Assembly (NCBI GenBank): GCA_946403215.1 | Contig: CAMIZG010000001.1 | Location: 1-64,000, forward strand | DNA from: an uncultured Bacteroidales bacterium | GTDB taxonomy: Bacteria; Bacteroidota; Bacteroidia; Bacteroidales; Paludibacteraceae | Direction of reading: 5' to 3' | DNA: 64,000 bases | Shown here: positions 51,959 through 59,305 of the stretch, piece after piece | How the letters are laid out: each line of letters starts with the position of its first letter | Position numbering within the stretch: the stretch's first letter is position 1 | Program-made: the position numbers and the translations under genes | Notes under the pieces: generated by a model | The model's database searches: none | What the model was told of the DNA's origin: nothing | The model's input: only the letters and a program-made list of their open reading frames with translations

Positions 51959-52882
51959 TCAGCGGTTGCGCCACCAGGTGAGTTGGCGTTTGGCGTAGTG
52001 GCGGGTGTTCTGCTGGATGAGGTTGAGGGCTTGATCGAGGGAGCATAGGCCGAGCAGATAGGGCAGCAGTTCCTGATAGCCGACAGTGCGCAAACTGTTG
52101 GGTAGCAGCGCAAACGCCTGCTCGTGGGGCATGGCGCGGTAGTTGTCGCCCAGGGTGAGTCGGAAGGCGCGGTCAGCCTCGTCGATCAGCCCATGTTCTA
52201 CCATATTTAATACGCGTGCGTTTATGCGCGCGTATAACTCATCGCGCGGACGGGTGATAAGTTGCTGCTCGATGGTGAACGGCCGTTGGACGATCTTCTG
52301 CTGCCGGAGCGCGGAGTATGTGCCACCGGTGGCACGGCAGATCTCCAGGCAGTGCATAAGCCGTTGGGGGTTGGCTTGGTCAACGATGTGCCAGTAGTTG
52401 GGGTCGGCAGCTTGTACAGCCTGCTGCAGGGCGGTCAAGCCCTGCGTGGAGTATAGCTGCTTCACTTCGCGGCGAATTGTTTCGGGTACGGATGGTATAT
52501 CGTCCAATCCGCGGCACACGGCTTCGATGTATAGCATGCTGCCGCCGGAGAGGATAGCAATAGGTCGGTCGGGTGAAGGGGTTAAGGGGTTAAGGGGTGA
52601 GCGGCTTTCGCGCTCGGCGATGAGTTGTTGGATGACGGCGAGAGCATCGCGCTCGAAGGTGCCGGCGTTGTATGATTGGGTTAAGTCATGTGTGCCGACG
52701 AAGTAGTGCTTGGCGCGCCGCTGTTCGTCGGGCGTAGGGGCTGCGGTGCCGATAGGCAGGTCGCGGTAGATCTGCCGCGAATCGGCATTAAGGATGGGTA
52801 TGTTCCACTGCTCAGCCAAACGGAGCGCGTGCTCCGTCTTGCCGGCAGCCGTCGGACCGCATATAACCAGCAACTTATACAT
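51959..52882 (-). CDS. miaA: tRNA dimethylallyltransferase
   Basis: MiaA isopentenylates A37 of tRNAs reading UNN codons, the substrate for MiaB (12.8 kb). The 307-aa protein has the P-loop GPTAAGKT (residues 9-16), LNADSRQIYRDLPIGTAAP, AILSGGSMLYIEAVCRGLD and a C-terminal QNTRHYAKRQLTWWR. A Pro/Leu/Ser loop (SPLNPLTPSPD) is coded by an 8-bp tandem repeat (52571-52602). Confidence 0.96.
   Translation of the reverse strand: MYKLLVICGPTAAGKTEHALRLAEQWNIPILNADSRQIYRDLPIGTAAPTPDEQRRAKHYFVGTHDLTQSYNAGTFERDALAVIQQLIAERESRSPLNPLTPSPDRPIAILSGGSMLYIEAVCRGLDDIPSVPETIRREVKQLYSTQGLTALQQAVQAADPNYWHIVDQANPQRLMHCLEICRATGGTYSALRQQKIVQRPFTIEQQLITRPRDELYARINARVLNMVEHGLIDEADRAFRLTLGDNYRAMPHEQAFALLPNSLRTVGYQELLPYLLGLCSLDQALNLIQQNTRHYAKRQLTWWRNR
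52571..52602. repeat. 8-bp tandem repeat inside miaA
   Basis: GGGTGAAG, GGGTTAAG, GGGTTAAG and GGGTGAGC on the plus strand. Confidence 0.75.
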
Positions 52883-52899
52883 GGATCGTCAATCATTCC

Positions 52900-52933
52900 G
52901 GGATTCCCGATGCAAACCAAGCCATAGGCTGTT
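52900..52933 (+). repeat. partial copy C of the tRNA leader element, upstream of miaA
   Basis: 34 bp match element A (44715-44748) at 29 positions, including CAAACCAAGCC and AGGCTGTT. It lies in the 60-bp gap before miaA but in the opposite orientation to that gene. Confidence 0.6.
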
Positions 52934-52942
52934 GCCGATGGC

Positions 52943-53494
52943 TCAGAACATTGTTCCGTCGTCGAAGGAGAGGTCTTGGAAGCCTTCGGCGTCGATGTCG
53001 CCATCGTCGTAACCCGAACCGTAGAAATCCTCATCGAGATCAAGGTCGCCCTTGCCGTCCTTGCCCAGGATGGCATCCAAGTTCTCCTCGGTCTCGAGCT
53101 GTTTGGGCGGCGTGCCGATGCATTCAGTGCACTCGATGCTGCTCAGGTGACCGGGTTTGATCTCCTTGAGGTTGCCGAAGAAGCAGCGTTCGAACATCGG
53201 GTCGAAGATGTAGATGAGCCGCTGTCCCTGGTCGGTGAGCAGGTCACTCAAGCGGGTCTGATCCATGACCATGTTGTCGTAGTCCATGCCGGCACCCATC
53301 TCCACCAGTGTCACCTCCTGCTCTTTCTCCCAGCGGTCGTTGCAGGTGAAGAACGAGGTCATCTGGTCGTCGGGAAAGCCCACCGACTCCAGGATGGCTT
53401 TGTGCAACTCCAGAAACGTGGCATCACTGTCCGCCTCAAACACGCGACGAAAACGATTCACCTCGTCGCACGAAAATGCAAGTTTATAAATCAT
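52943..53494 (-). CDS. pRiA4b ORF-3/TnpR-passenger-like protein
   Basis: The 183-aa protein matches the IS1096-passenger/plasmid pRiA4b ORF-3 family: VFEADSDATFLELHKAILESVGFPDDQMTSFF near the N-terminus and GQRLIYIFDPMFERCFFGNLKEIKPG in the middle, followed by a long Asp/Glu/Gly-rich tail. Chromosomal members occur widely in Bacteroidales next to miaA, so an old gene rather than a recent mobile one is likely. Function unknown. Confidence 0.82.
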   Translation of the reverse strand: MIYKLAFSCDEVNRFRRVFEADSDATFLELHKAILESVGFPDDQMTSFFTCNDRWEKEQEVTLVEMGAGMDYDNMVMDQTRLSDLLTDQGQRLIYIFDPMFERCFFGNLKEIKPGHLSSIECTECIGTPPKQLETEENLDAILGKDGKGDLDLDEDFYGSGYDDGDIDAEGFQDLSFDDGTMF

Positions 53495-53620
53495 ATCAGT
53501 AACCAGTTTTCGGTTTTCAAAATTCAGAATTTTTTTATAAAATTTATGTCCAAATCACCACAAAAAAAGTGCCAAACGGATAAAAAAGTAACATTTTGCA
53601 CAAAAAAATGCACCGAACTA

Positions 53621-53651
53621 TTGCATAAATGATTTTTTTTTTGTATCTTTG
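53621..53651 (+). promoter_or_regulatory. promoter of the serine palmitoyltransferase gene
   Basis: TTG (53621-53623), 20 bp, TATCTTTG (53644-53651). About 100 nt of leader follow; nothing else is seen in 53495-53754. Confidence 0.72.
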
Positions 53652-53754
53652 CAAACATATTTATATTGCGTAAGTGTGCGGCTATCCATTTCGGCAGTCA
53701 GAAGGGAAAAACAATGGAAGCCGCGAACAAATAAAATACCTTAGAAAACAGCCT

Positions 53755-54942
53755 ATGGATCTATTTGACAAGTGTAACTTTGATTTGTTGAACAAAGTTC
53801 GTGATTTGGGAATTTACCCGTATTTCCACTGCTTGGAGTCCCGTCAGGGCGCAGTGGTAACCATGGAAGGCAAGCGGATGATTATGTTGGGAAGCAACAA
53901 CTACCTTGGCTTTACTGAAGATAACTCGGTTGTAGAGGCGGGCATCAATGCCCTGAAGAAGTATGGCACAGGTTGCTCGGGCAGTCGTTTCCTGAACGGT
54001 ACACTCGATCTGCACCTGCAGTTGGAGAAGGAGTTGGCCGAGTTTACCGGCTATGAGGAGGCGATGTGCTGCTCCACGGGATTCCAGACTAACCTGGCAA
54101 TCATCTCGGCTATCTGCGGCAAGTCGGATTATATCCTCAATGACCGCGAGAACCACGCCTCGATCTACGACGCCTGCCGCCTCAGTTATGCAACCGTGCT
54201 GCGCTACAAGCACTCGGACATGGAGGATCTGGAAGCCAAGCTGCAGACCATCCCCGAGAGCGCAGGTAAGCTGATCATCACCGACGGTGTGTTCTCTATG
54301 CGCGGCGACATATGCAAGCTGCCGGAGATATGCAGGTTGGCTGAGAAGTACGGTGCACGTGTGATGGTGGACGACGCCCATGGCTTCGGCGTGCTGGGCA
54401 AGGGTGGTCGCGGTACGGCATCGCACTTCGGACTGACCGACAAGGTGGATATAACGATGCTCACCTTCTCCAAATCACTGGCTTCTATCGGAGGCTGTAT
54501 GCTGACTTCGCACCGCGTAGCGGACTATGTGCGCCACGTGTCGCGTCCGTTCATCTTCTCCGCCAGTATGACGCCGGCATCCACAGCTACCTCGCTGCGT
54601 GCACTGCACCGGCTGATTGAGGATGACAAGCGTCCCGAGCGACTGAACAACATTGCTGCGTACTTCCGTCAGCAACTCAAGGCCAAGGGCATCAAGATTA
54701 TCGAGGCTCCGACGCCTATCGTGCCGATATTCACCTACAACACCCTTGATACACTGTATTTCGGTAAGGCCTTGTTCGATGCCGGAGTATATGTCAATCC
54801 GGTTATTGCCCCGGCGTGCGTGGAGGGCGAGTGCTTGCTGCGCACCACGCTGATGGCAACGCACACCGAGCCTGTAATCGATGAGGCGGCGGAGATCATA
54901 GCAAAGATACTGAAGAAAGGTGTCAAACTGCCGAAAGCATAA
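53755..54942 (+). CDS. spt: serine palmitoyltransferase (alpha-oxoamine synthase)
   Basis: The enzyme condenses serine with palmitoyl-CoA to 3-ketosphinganine, the first step of sphingolipid synthesis, a trait of Bacteroidales membranes. The 395-aa PLP enzyme has GSNNYLGFTEDNSV, the YGTGCSGSRFLNGTLDLH glycine-rich loop, VDDAHGFGVLGKGGRG and the PLP lysine Lys240 in TFSKSLASIGG. A KBL-type 2-amino-3-ketobutyrate ligase is the main alternative; the soluble-SPT-like core and SDR neighbour favour SPT. ATG at 53755 gives the family N-terminus. Confidence 0.88.
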   Translation: MDLFDKCNFDLLNKVRDLGIYPYFHCLESRQGAVVTMEGKRMIMLGSNNYLGFTEDNSVVEAGINALKKYGTGCSGSRFLNGTLDLHLQLEKELAEFTGYEEAMCCSTGFQTNLAIISAICGKSDYILNDRENHASIYDACRLSYATVLRYKHSDMEDLEAKLQTIPESAGKLIITDGVFSMRGDICKLPEICRLAEKYGARVMVDDAHGFGVLGKGGRGTASHFGLTDKVDITMLTFSKSLASIGGCMLTSHRVADYVRHVSRPFIFSASMTPASTATSLRALHRLIEDDKRPERLNNIAAYFRQQLKAKGIKIIEAPTPIVPIFTYNTLDTLYFGKALFDAGVYVNPVIAPACVEGECLLRTTLMATHTEPVIDEAAEIIAKILKKGVKLPKA

Positions 54943-54948
54943 GATCCG

Positions 54949-55737
54949 ATGAGCGCGGTTAGGACATTGGTTATAACAGGCGGTAGTTCCGGAATAGGGT
55001 TAGCCACGGCTAACCTTTTCTGCACCAAAGGCTGGCAGGTGTTTGAACTCAGTCGTCATGGCGCGAGTCACGACGGCGTAGTTCACGTTGACTGCGATGT
55101 GACTCAGCCGGACTCGGTTCAGCAGGCCGTGGCAGCGGTGCTGCGTCAGGCTGAGACGATTGATGTACTGATCTCCAATGCGGGCTATGGCATATCGGGT
55201 GCGGTGGAGTTTACGGCACTGGAGGATGCCAAGCGGCAGATGGATGTCAACTTTTTCGGCGCGCTGAACATCACCCAGGCTGTGCTGCCTGTGATGCGTA
55301 CGCATGGCGCGGGACGTATATTGTACACATCCTCTGTGGCAGCCGTGCTGCCTGTTCCCTACCAGGCGTTTTACTCGGCATCGAAAGCCGCCATCAACGC
55401 CATGGCGTTGGCGCTGGCTAACGAGGTGCGCGGGTTCGGCATACGCGTGGCGTACCTGATGCCTGGCGATGTGGCAACGGGCTTCACTGCAGCACGCGAC
55501 AAGTCCGAAAAGGGTGTTGAGGTCTATCAGAACGTCAACAAAGCCGTCTCCGCCATGGAGAAAGATGAACAGAACGGCATGCAACCCGAGCAGATGGCGC
55601 AGCTGTTCTACAAGATGGCCACCCGTCGTCACCCCGCACCATACTACGTAGGCGGACTGACCTACCGCATCTTCTGCCTACTGAACAGATTGTTGCCTAC
55701 ACGCTTCGTTAACCGCATTGAGGGGATCATGTATTAA
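54949..55737 (+). CDS. short-chain dehydrogenase/reductase, candidate 3-ketosphinganine reductase
   Basis: The 262-aa SDR has the TGGSSGIGLATANLF cofactor loop, NAGYGISG, and the catalytic SSVAAVLPVPYQAFYSASKAAI (Ser-Tyr-Lys). The start is 6 bp after the spt stop, so the two are co-transcribed. Reduction of 3-ketosphinganine to sphinganine is the expected next step and is done by an SDR in eukaryotes; that assignment here is inference from context. Its C-terminus has a hydrophobic segment (TYRIFCLLNRLLPTRF) that may anchor it to the membrane. Confidence 0.85.
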   Translation: MSAVRTLVITGGSSGIGLATANLFCTKGWQVFELSRHGASHDGVVHVDCDVTQPDSVQQAVAAVLRQAETIDVLISNAGYGISGAVEFTALEDAKRQMDVNFFGALNITQAVLPVMRTHGAGRILYTSSVAAVLPVPYQAFYSASKAAINAMALALANEVRGFGIRVAYLMPGDVATGFTAARDKSEKGVEVYQNVNKAVSAMEKDEQNGMQPEQMAQLFYKMATRRHPAPYYVGGLTYRIFCLLNRLLPTRFVNRIEGIMY

Positions 55738-55802
55738 CCGCTGAAACCGATCGGTAGATAGTTGGTTAGAACAACAATAACCTTAAAAGACACAACACTA
55801 CA

Positions 55803-55922
55803 ATGAAAAAGTCAGTTCTCGTATCTCTTTTCCTGTGCGTGGCTGTGCTGGCCAAGCGGGGTAGTGTGCGTCTGCAGTTCATGACTGCTATCCCCGAAGC
55901 CAAACAGAACGCAGGTTACTAA
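55803..55922 (+). CDS. 39-aa secreted-like peptide or gene remnant
   Basis: The frame begins MKKSVLVSLFLCVAVLA, a plausible signal or lipoprotein-like hydrophobic start, and ends after AIPEAKQNAGY. It sits alone in the 200-bp gap between the SDR and SGNH genes. It may be a small exported peptide or the truncated 5' end of a lost gene; nothing similar is recognised. Confidence 0.35.
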   Translation: MKKSVLVSLFLCVAVLAKRGSVRLQFMTAIPEAKQNAGY

Positions 55923-55937
55923 CACGCGCTAACAGGC

Positions 55938-56852
55938 ATGAAGAGGCTGCACTATATAACCCTTGTTATCCTGCTGGCAGTAGCGGAGATCATAGCCGTT
56001 GCTACCATGCAGTCGCATCGGCTGCGGTCACAGGAGTTGCATCAGCCGCTGCGTGTGCTGTGCATTGGCAATAGCTTCTCCATCGATGCGGTGGAGCAGA
56101 ACTTGGCGCAGTTGTCGAACGAACGAGGTGTGGAGGTGGTGATAGCCAATATGTACATAGGCGGCTGCTCGCTGGAGCGCCACGCGAAGAACATGCGCGG
56201 CGACTCGGCAGTCTATTCGTGCCGACTGATACGCAAGACCTATGACGAAGGTACGTGCGGCATGTACGAGCGAGTGGTGCTTGACAGTATAGCCATCGCC
56301 GATGTGCTGACCTGGGACGAGTGGGATGTGATAACGATGCAGCAGGCAAGTCACTACAGCGGCCAATGGAGCACCTACGAGCCGTGGCTGACCGAACTCA
56401 TTGACAGCGTGCGGCCATACATGAGCCCCGCGGCCAAGCTTTACTGGTATATGACTTGGGCGTACCAACAGGATGCCACCCATCCGGCGTTCGTGCCGTA
56501 CTACAACGGTGATCAGGCGTACATGTATGATGAGATAGTAGGCTGCAACCGACAGGTGCTGAAGAGTAAGCGTTTCGACGGGTTCATCCCGGGCGGTGTG
56601 GCGGTGCAGATGGCGCGGCAAACGAAGCTCGGTGACACCCTCTGCCGCGATGGCTACCACCTGAGTCACACAGCAGGACGTTACCTAATGGCGTGCCTGT
56701 GGCTCGAAGTGCTGACCGGTAAGTCTGCCCTCGGATGCAAATATATGCCCGAAGGGATGAGTGCCGAAGAGCGGAATATAGTGCAGCAGGTAGCGCACTA
56801 TGCGGCGCAGCAAGGCATAAATGGCTTGGACAAATGGCCAAATAGTAAATGA
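55938..56852 (+). CDS. SGNH hydrolase-like protein (DUF4886)
   Basis: The 304-aa protein has an N-terminal membrane/signal segment (about residues 5-23), the block-I serine motif LCIGNSFSIDAVEQNL, a block with YIGGCSLERHAKNM and the C-terminal SRDGYHLSHTAGR-like RDGYHLSHTAGRY (Asp-His). These features match the DUF4886 branch of SGNH esterases; an exported carbohydrate or peptidoglycan esterase is plausible. The last residues (WPNSK) come from a heptamer array. Confidence 0.87.
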   Translation: MKRLHYITLVILLAVAEIIAVATMQSHRLRSQELHQPLRVLCIGNSFSIDAVEQNLAQLSNERGVEVVIANMYIGGCSLERHAKNMRGDSAVYSCRLIRKTYDEGTCGMYERVVLDSIAIADVLTWDEWDVITMQQASHYSGQWSTYEPWLTELIDSVRPYMSPAAKLYWYMTWAYQQDATHPAFVPYYNGDQAYMYDEIVGCNRQVLKSKRFDGFIPGGVAVQMARQTKLGDTLCRDGYHLSHTAGRYLMACLWLEVLTGKSALGCKYMPEGMSAEERNIVQQVAHYAAQQGINGLDKWPNSK

Positions 56853-56871
56853 CTAAATGGTTAATGAGTAG
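56831..56871. repeat. heptamer array between the SGNH and kinase genes
   Basis: CAAATGG, CCAAATAG, TAAATGA, CTAAATGG and TTAATGAG (YAAATG family) span the SGNH stop codon and run to within a base of the kinase ATG. Confidence 0.75.
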
Positions 56872-57504
56872 ATGTATATAGCAATAGCAGGAAATATAGG
56901 TGCCGGCAAAACTACGCTGACGAAGATGTTGGCGAAGTACTACGGCTGGGAGCCGCGTTTCGAGAGCGTGGGCTTCAACCCCTATCTGGAGGATTACTAC
57001 ACAGATATCAAGCGCTGGTCGTTCTGTCTGGAGACATACTTCCTGAAGGAGCGGTTCAAAGACATGCTTGCAGTCAATGCTGCGGAGCACACGATAGTGC
57101 AGGACAGGAGTATATTCGAGGGCGTGTATGTGTTCGTGGCGAACAACTACCGCCGCGGCGACCTGAGCGATCGCGACTACACGACGTACATGGAGCTCTT
57201 TGAGCACATGAAACGGCTGATGAAGTTGCCCGACCTGATGATCTACCTCCGCAAATCCGTACCTACACTCATCGCGCAGATACAGAAACGCGGACGCGAC
57301 TACGAGCAGACCATGCAGCTCGACTATCTCAAGGATCTGAACGAGCGCTACGAGGATTTTATCTTCAAGCAGTACGAGGGCAGGGTGCTCGTTATCGAGA
57401 GCGATAAGATGGATTTTGAGAACAACCCCGAGGACTTCCGGCAGATCATCAACAAGATTGATGCGCAACTGTTCGGATTATTCTCGGAAGAGAACTGGAA
57501 ATAA
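56872..57504 (+). CDS. deoxynucleoside kinase (copy 1)
   Basis: The 210-aa kinase has the P-loop GNIGAGKTTLT (residues 7-17), ESVGFNPYLEDYY, the QDRSIFE motif, and the LID motif region IQKRGRDYEQTM. It salvages deoxynucleosides to monophosphates. The next gene is its close paralogue 11 bp downstream. Confidence 0.92.
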   Translation: MYIAIAGNIGAGKTTLTKMLAKYYGWEPRFESVGFNPYLEDYYTDIKRWSFCLETYFLKERFKDMLAVNAAEHTIVQDRSIFEGVYVFVANNYRRGDLSDRDYTTYMELFEHMKRLMKLPDLMIYLRKSVPTLIAQIQKRGRDYEQTMQLDYLKDLNERYEDFIFKQYEGRVLVIESDKMDFENNPEDFRQIINKIDAQLFGLFSEENWK

Positions 57505-57515
57505 ATTGTAAAACT

Positions 57516-58166
57516 ATGCATATAGCAGTAGCTGGAAACATCGGTTGTGGAAAGACCACGCTGACAAGTATGTTGGCCAAACACTACGGTTGGGAACCGC
57601 GCTTCGAGAGTGTGGAGTATAACCCCTACCTATCGGATTTTTATGCGGACATGAGCCGTTGGTCGTTTAACCTGCAGATATATTTCCTGAACAAGCGCTT
57701 TCAGGATATAGTTGATATCTCCAAGTCCGACAAGTACATCATCCAGGACCGTACGATCTACGAGGATGCGCGTATCTTTGCGCCTAACCTGCACAGACAG
57801 GGCTTCATGTCGGATAGGGATTTTGACAACTACTCTGACCTATTCGACCTGATGATGTCGCTGGTGAAGATGCCCGACCTGATGATTTATATCCGTTCCA
57901 CGGTGCCTAACCTCGTTTCGCAGATTCAAAAACGCGGACGCGCGTATGAGGCAAGTATCCGCATCGACTACTTGCAGGGACTGAACGAGCTGTACGAGGA
58001 GTGGATCGCCGGCTACAAAGGCAAACTGCTGATTGTGGATGGTGACAAGATCAAGTTCGGCGATCGCCCGGAGGACTTTCAGGCAGTGATCGACAGGATA
58101 GATGCCGAGCTGTTTGGCCTGTTCCCGTTTGAGCCTACCGAATCTACAGGCAAGGAGATTCAATAA
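57516..58166 (+). CDS. deoxynucleoside kinase (copy 2)
   Basis: The 216-aa protein is a paralogue of copy 1: P-loop GNIGCGKTTLT, ESVEYNPYLSDFYADMSRWSFNLQIYFLNKRF, IQDRTIYEDARIFA and IQKRGRAYEASI. Differences around QDR and the substrate pocket suggest that the two copies split purine and pyrimidine substrates, as in Gram-positive dAK/dGK pairs; that is inference. Confidence 0.92.
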   Translation: MHIAVAGNIGCGKTTLTSMLAKHYGWEPRFESVEYNPYLSDFYADMSRWSFNLQIYFLNKRFQDIVDISKSDKYIIQDRTIYEDARIFAPNLHRQGFMSDRDFDNYSDLFDLMMSLVKMPDLMIYIRSTVPNLVSQIQKRGRAYEASIRIDYLQGLNELYEEWIAGYKGKLLIVDGDKIKFGDRPEDFQAVIDRIDAELFGLFPFEPTESTGKEIQ

Positions 58167-58204
58167 GAAATCAGCTATCAGCAATCAGTTGTCAGCAGGC
58201 AGAA
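58167..58204. repeat. heptamer array filling the kinase-xer gap
   Basis: AATCAGC, TATCAGC, AATCAGT, TGTCAGC and AGGCAGA run from the kinase stop codon to the xer ATG. Confidence 0.85.
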
Positions 58205-59143
58205 ATGATACGGAGATTCCTCGATTATCTTCAGTATGAGCGTCGGTACTCGTTGCGAACAGTGAGCGAGTACGGCGATGACCTGCGGGCGTTTGCAGCG
58301 TTCCTGGGGTTAGCTGAGGCAGCCTTTGAACCGGATAAACCTGACACGGGTGATGTGAAGACCTGGATGGTTGATATGCTTGACCAGGGCCTGTCGCCGC
58401 GAACCGTTAAGCGCCGCTTGTCGGCGCTTCGCTCGTTCTATAAGTATCTGCTGCGGCTGGGGCTTGTCAGGCGCGATATAACGCAGAGCGTCATTGCTCC
58501 GAAGACCGACAAACCATTGCCCGTCTTCTTCCGCGAGAGCGAAATGGAACGCGAACAAGCTATCGGTGAGCGCGAATTGGATGAACTGATGCATCAGCCT
58601 GACGGCAAGGCGTCGCCCAGAGAGGTGTTTGAGCTTACGCGTGACAACCTGATCATCTCCATGCTGTACCAGACGGGTATGCGACGCGCGGAGATCGTTG
58701 GTCTGAAAGATGGTGATATGGATCTCAAGCAAGGGCAGATCCGCGTGTTCGGTAAGCGCAGGAAGGAACGTGTGGTACCCATTGGCGAGCGGCTGATAGG
58801 CGAGATTGAGGCGTATATGGAGGTGCGGCGAGGTTTTGAGTCGCCGGAGAAGTACCTACTAACCTCCGTCAAGCGCGATGGCACGATAGCCCCGATGCAG
58901 GCATCGGCTCTCTATCAGATGGTAAGCCGGCGTATGGGCGAGGTGTCCACCCTGAAGAAGCACTCCCCGCACGTGCTCCGACACACCTTTGCCACCACGA
59001 TGCTCAACAACGGTGCGGATATCCGTACCATCCAGACCTTGCTGGGGCACTCCAGCCTCGCGGCAACACAGGTCTATACCCATACAACCTTTGAACAAAT
59101 ACAGCAAGCCTACCAACAAGCCCATCCTCGCTCAAAAAAATGA
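58205..59143 (+). CDS. xerC: tyrosine recombinase XerC/XerD
   Basis: The recombinase resolves chromosome dimers at dif sites. The 312-aa protein has the N-terminal SAM-like core-binding domain and the catalytic domain with TGMRRAEIVGL (Arg), HVLRHTFATTML (His-x-x-Arg), LGHSSLAATQVYTHTTF (His and the nucleophilic Tyr). Length and lack of flanking repeats favour the housekeeping Xer over a mobile-element integrase; XerC versus XerD is not resolvable here. Confidence 0.92.
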   Translation: MIRRFLDYLQYERRYSLRTVSEYGDDLRAFAAFLGLAEAAFEPDKPDTGDVKTWMVDMLDQGLSPRTVKRRLSALRSFYKYLLRLGLVRRDITQSVIAPKTDKPLPVFFRESEMEREQAIGERELDELMHQPDGKASPREVFELTRDNLIISMLYQTGMRRAEIVGLKDGDMDLKQGQIRVFGKRRKERVVPIGERLIGEIEAYMEVRRGFESPEKYLLTSVKRDGTIAPMQASALYQMVSRRMGEVSTLKKHSPHVLRHTFATTMLNNGADIRTIQTLLGHSSLAATQVYTHTTFEQIQQAYQQAHPRSKK

Positions 59144-59221
59144 TTTTAGGGACAGAAAGGTAAAGAAAGATAGCATAAAATGCAGATATTTGCGGAAAAG
59201 AGTGATTTTTTTAAGAAAATA

Positions 59222-59253
59222 TTTGCATTTATCAAAAAAAAATTGTAACTTTG
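59222..59253 (+). promoter_or_regulatory. promoter of the OmpA-family gene
   Basis: TTTG (59222-59225), 20 bp, TAACTTTG (59246-59253). Confidence 0.8.
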
Positions 59254-59305
59254 TGGGTTCGTTTTACAATTTTGTGAAAATATTAACTAGTAGAAAGATA
59301 TTCTA

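Noticed and set aside
52943..53494. Active transposon passenger gene
   Set aside because: The family name comes from IS1096 and a plasmid, but there is no transposase or inverted repeat here and chromosomal relatives are common.
58205..59143. Mobile-element integrase
   Set aside because: Size, catalytic motifs and lack of flanking att sites or cargo genes fit a housekeeping Xer recombinase.
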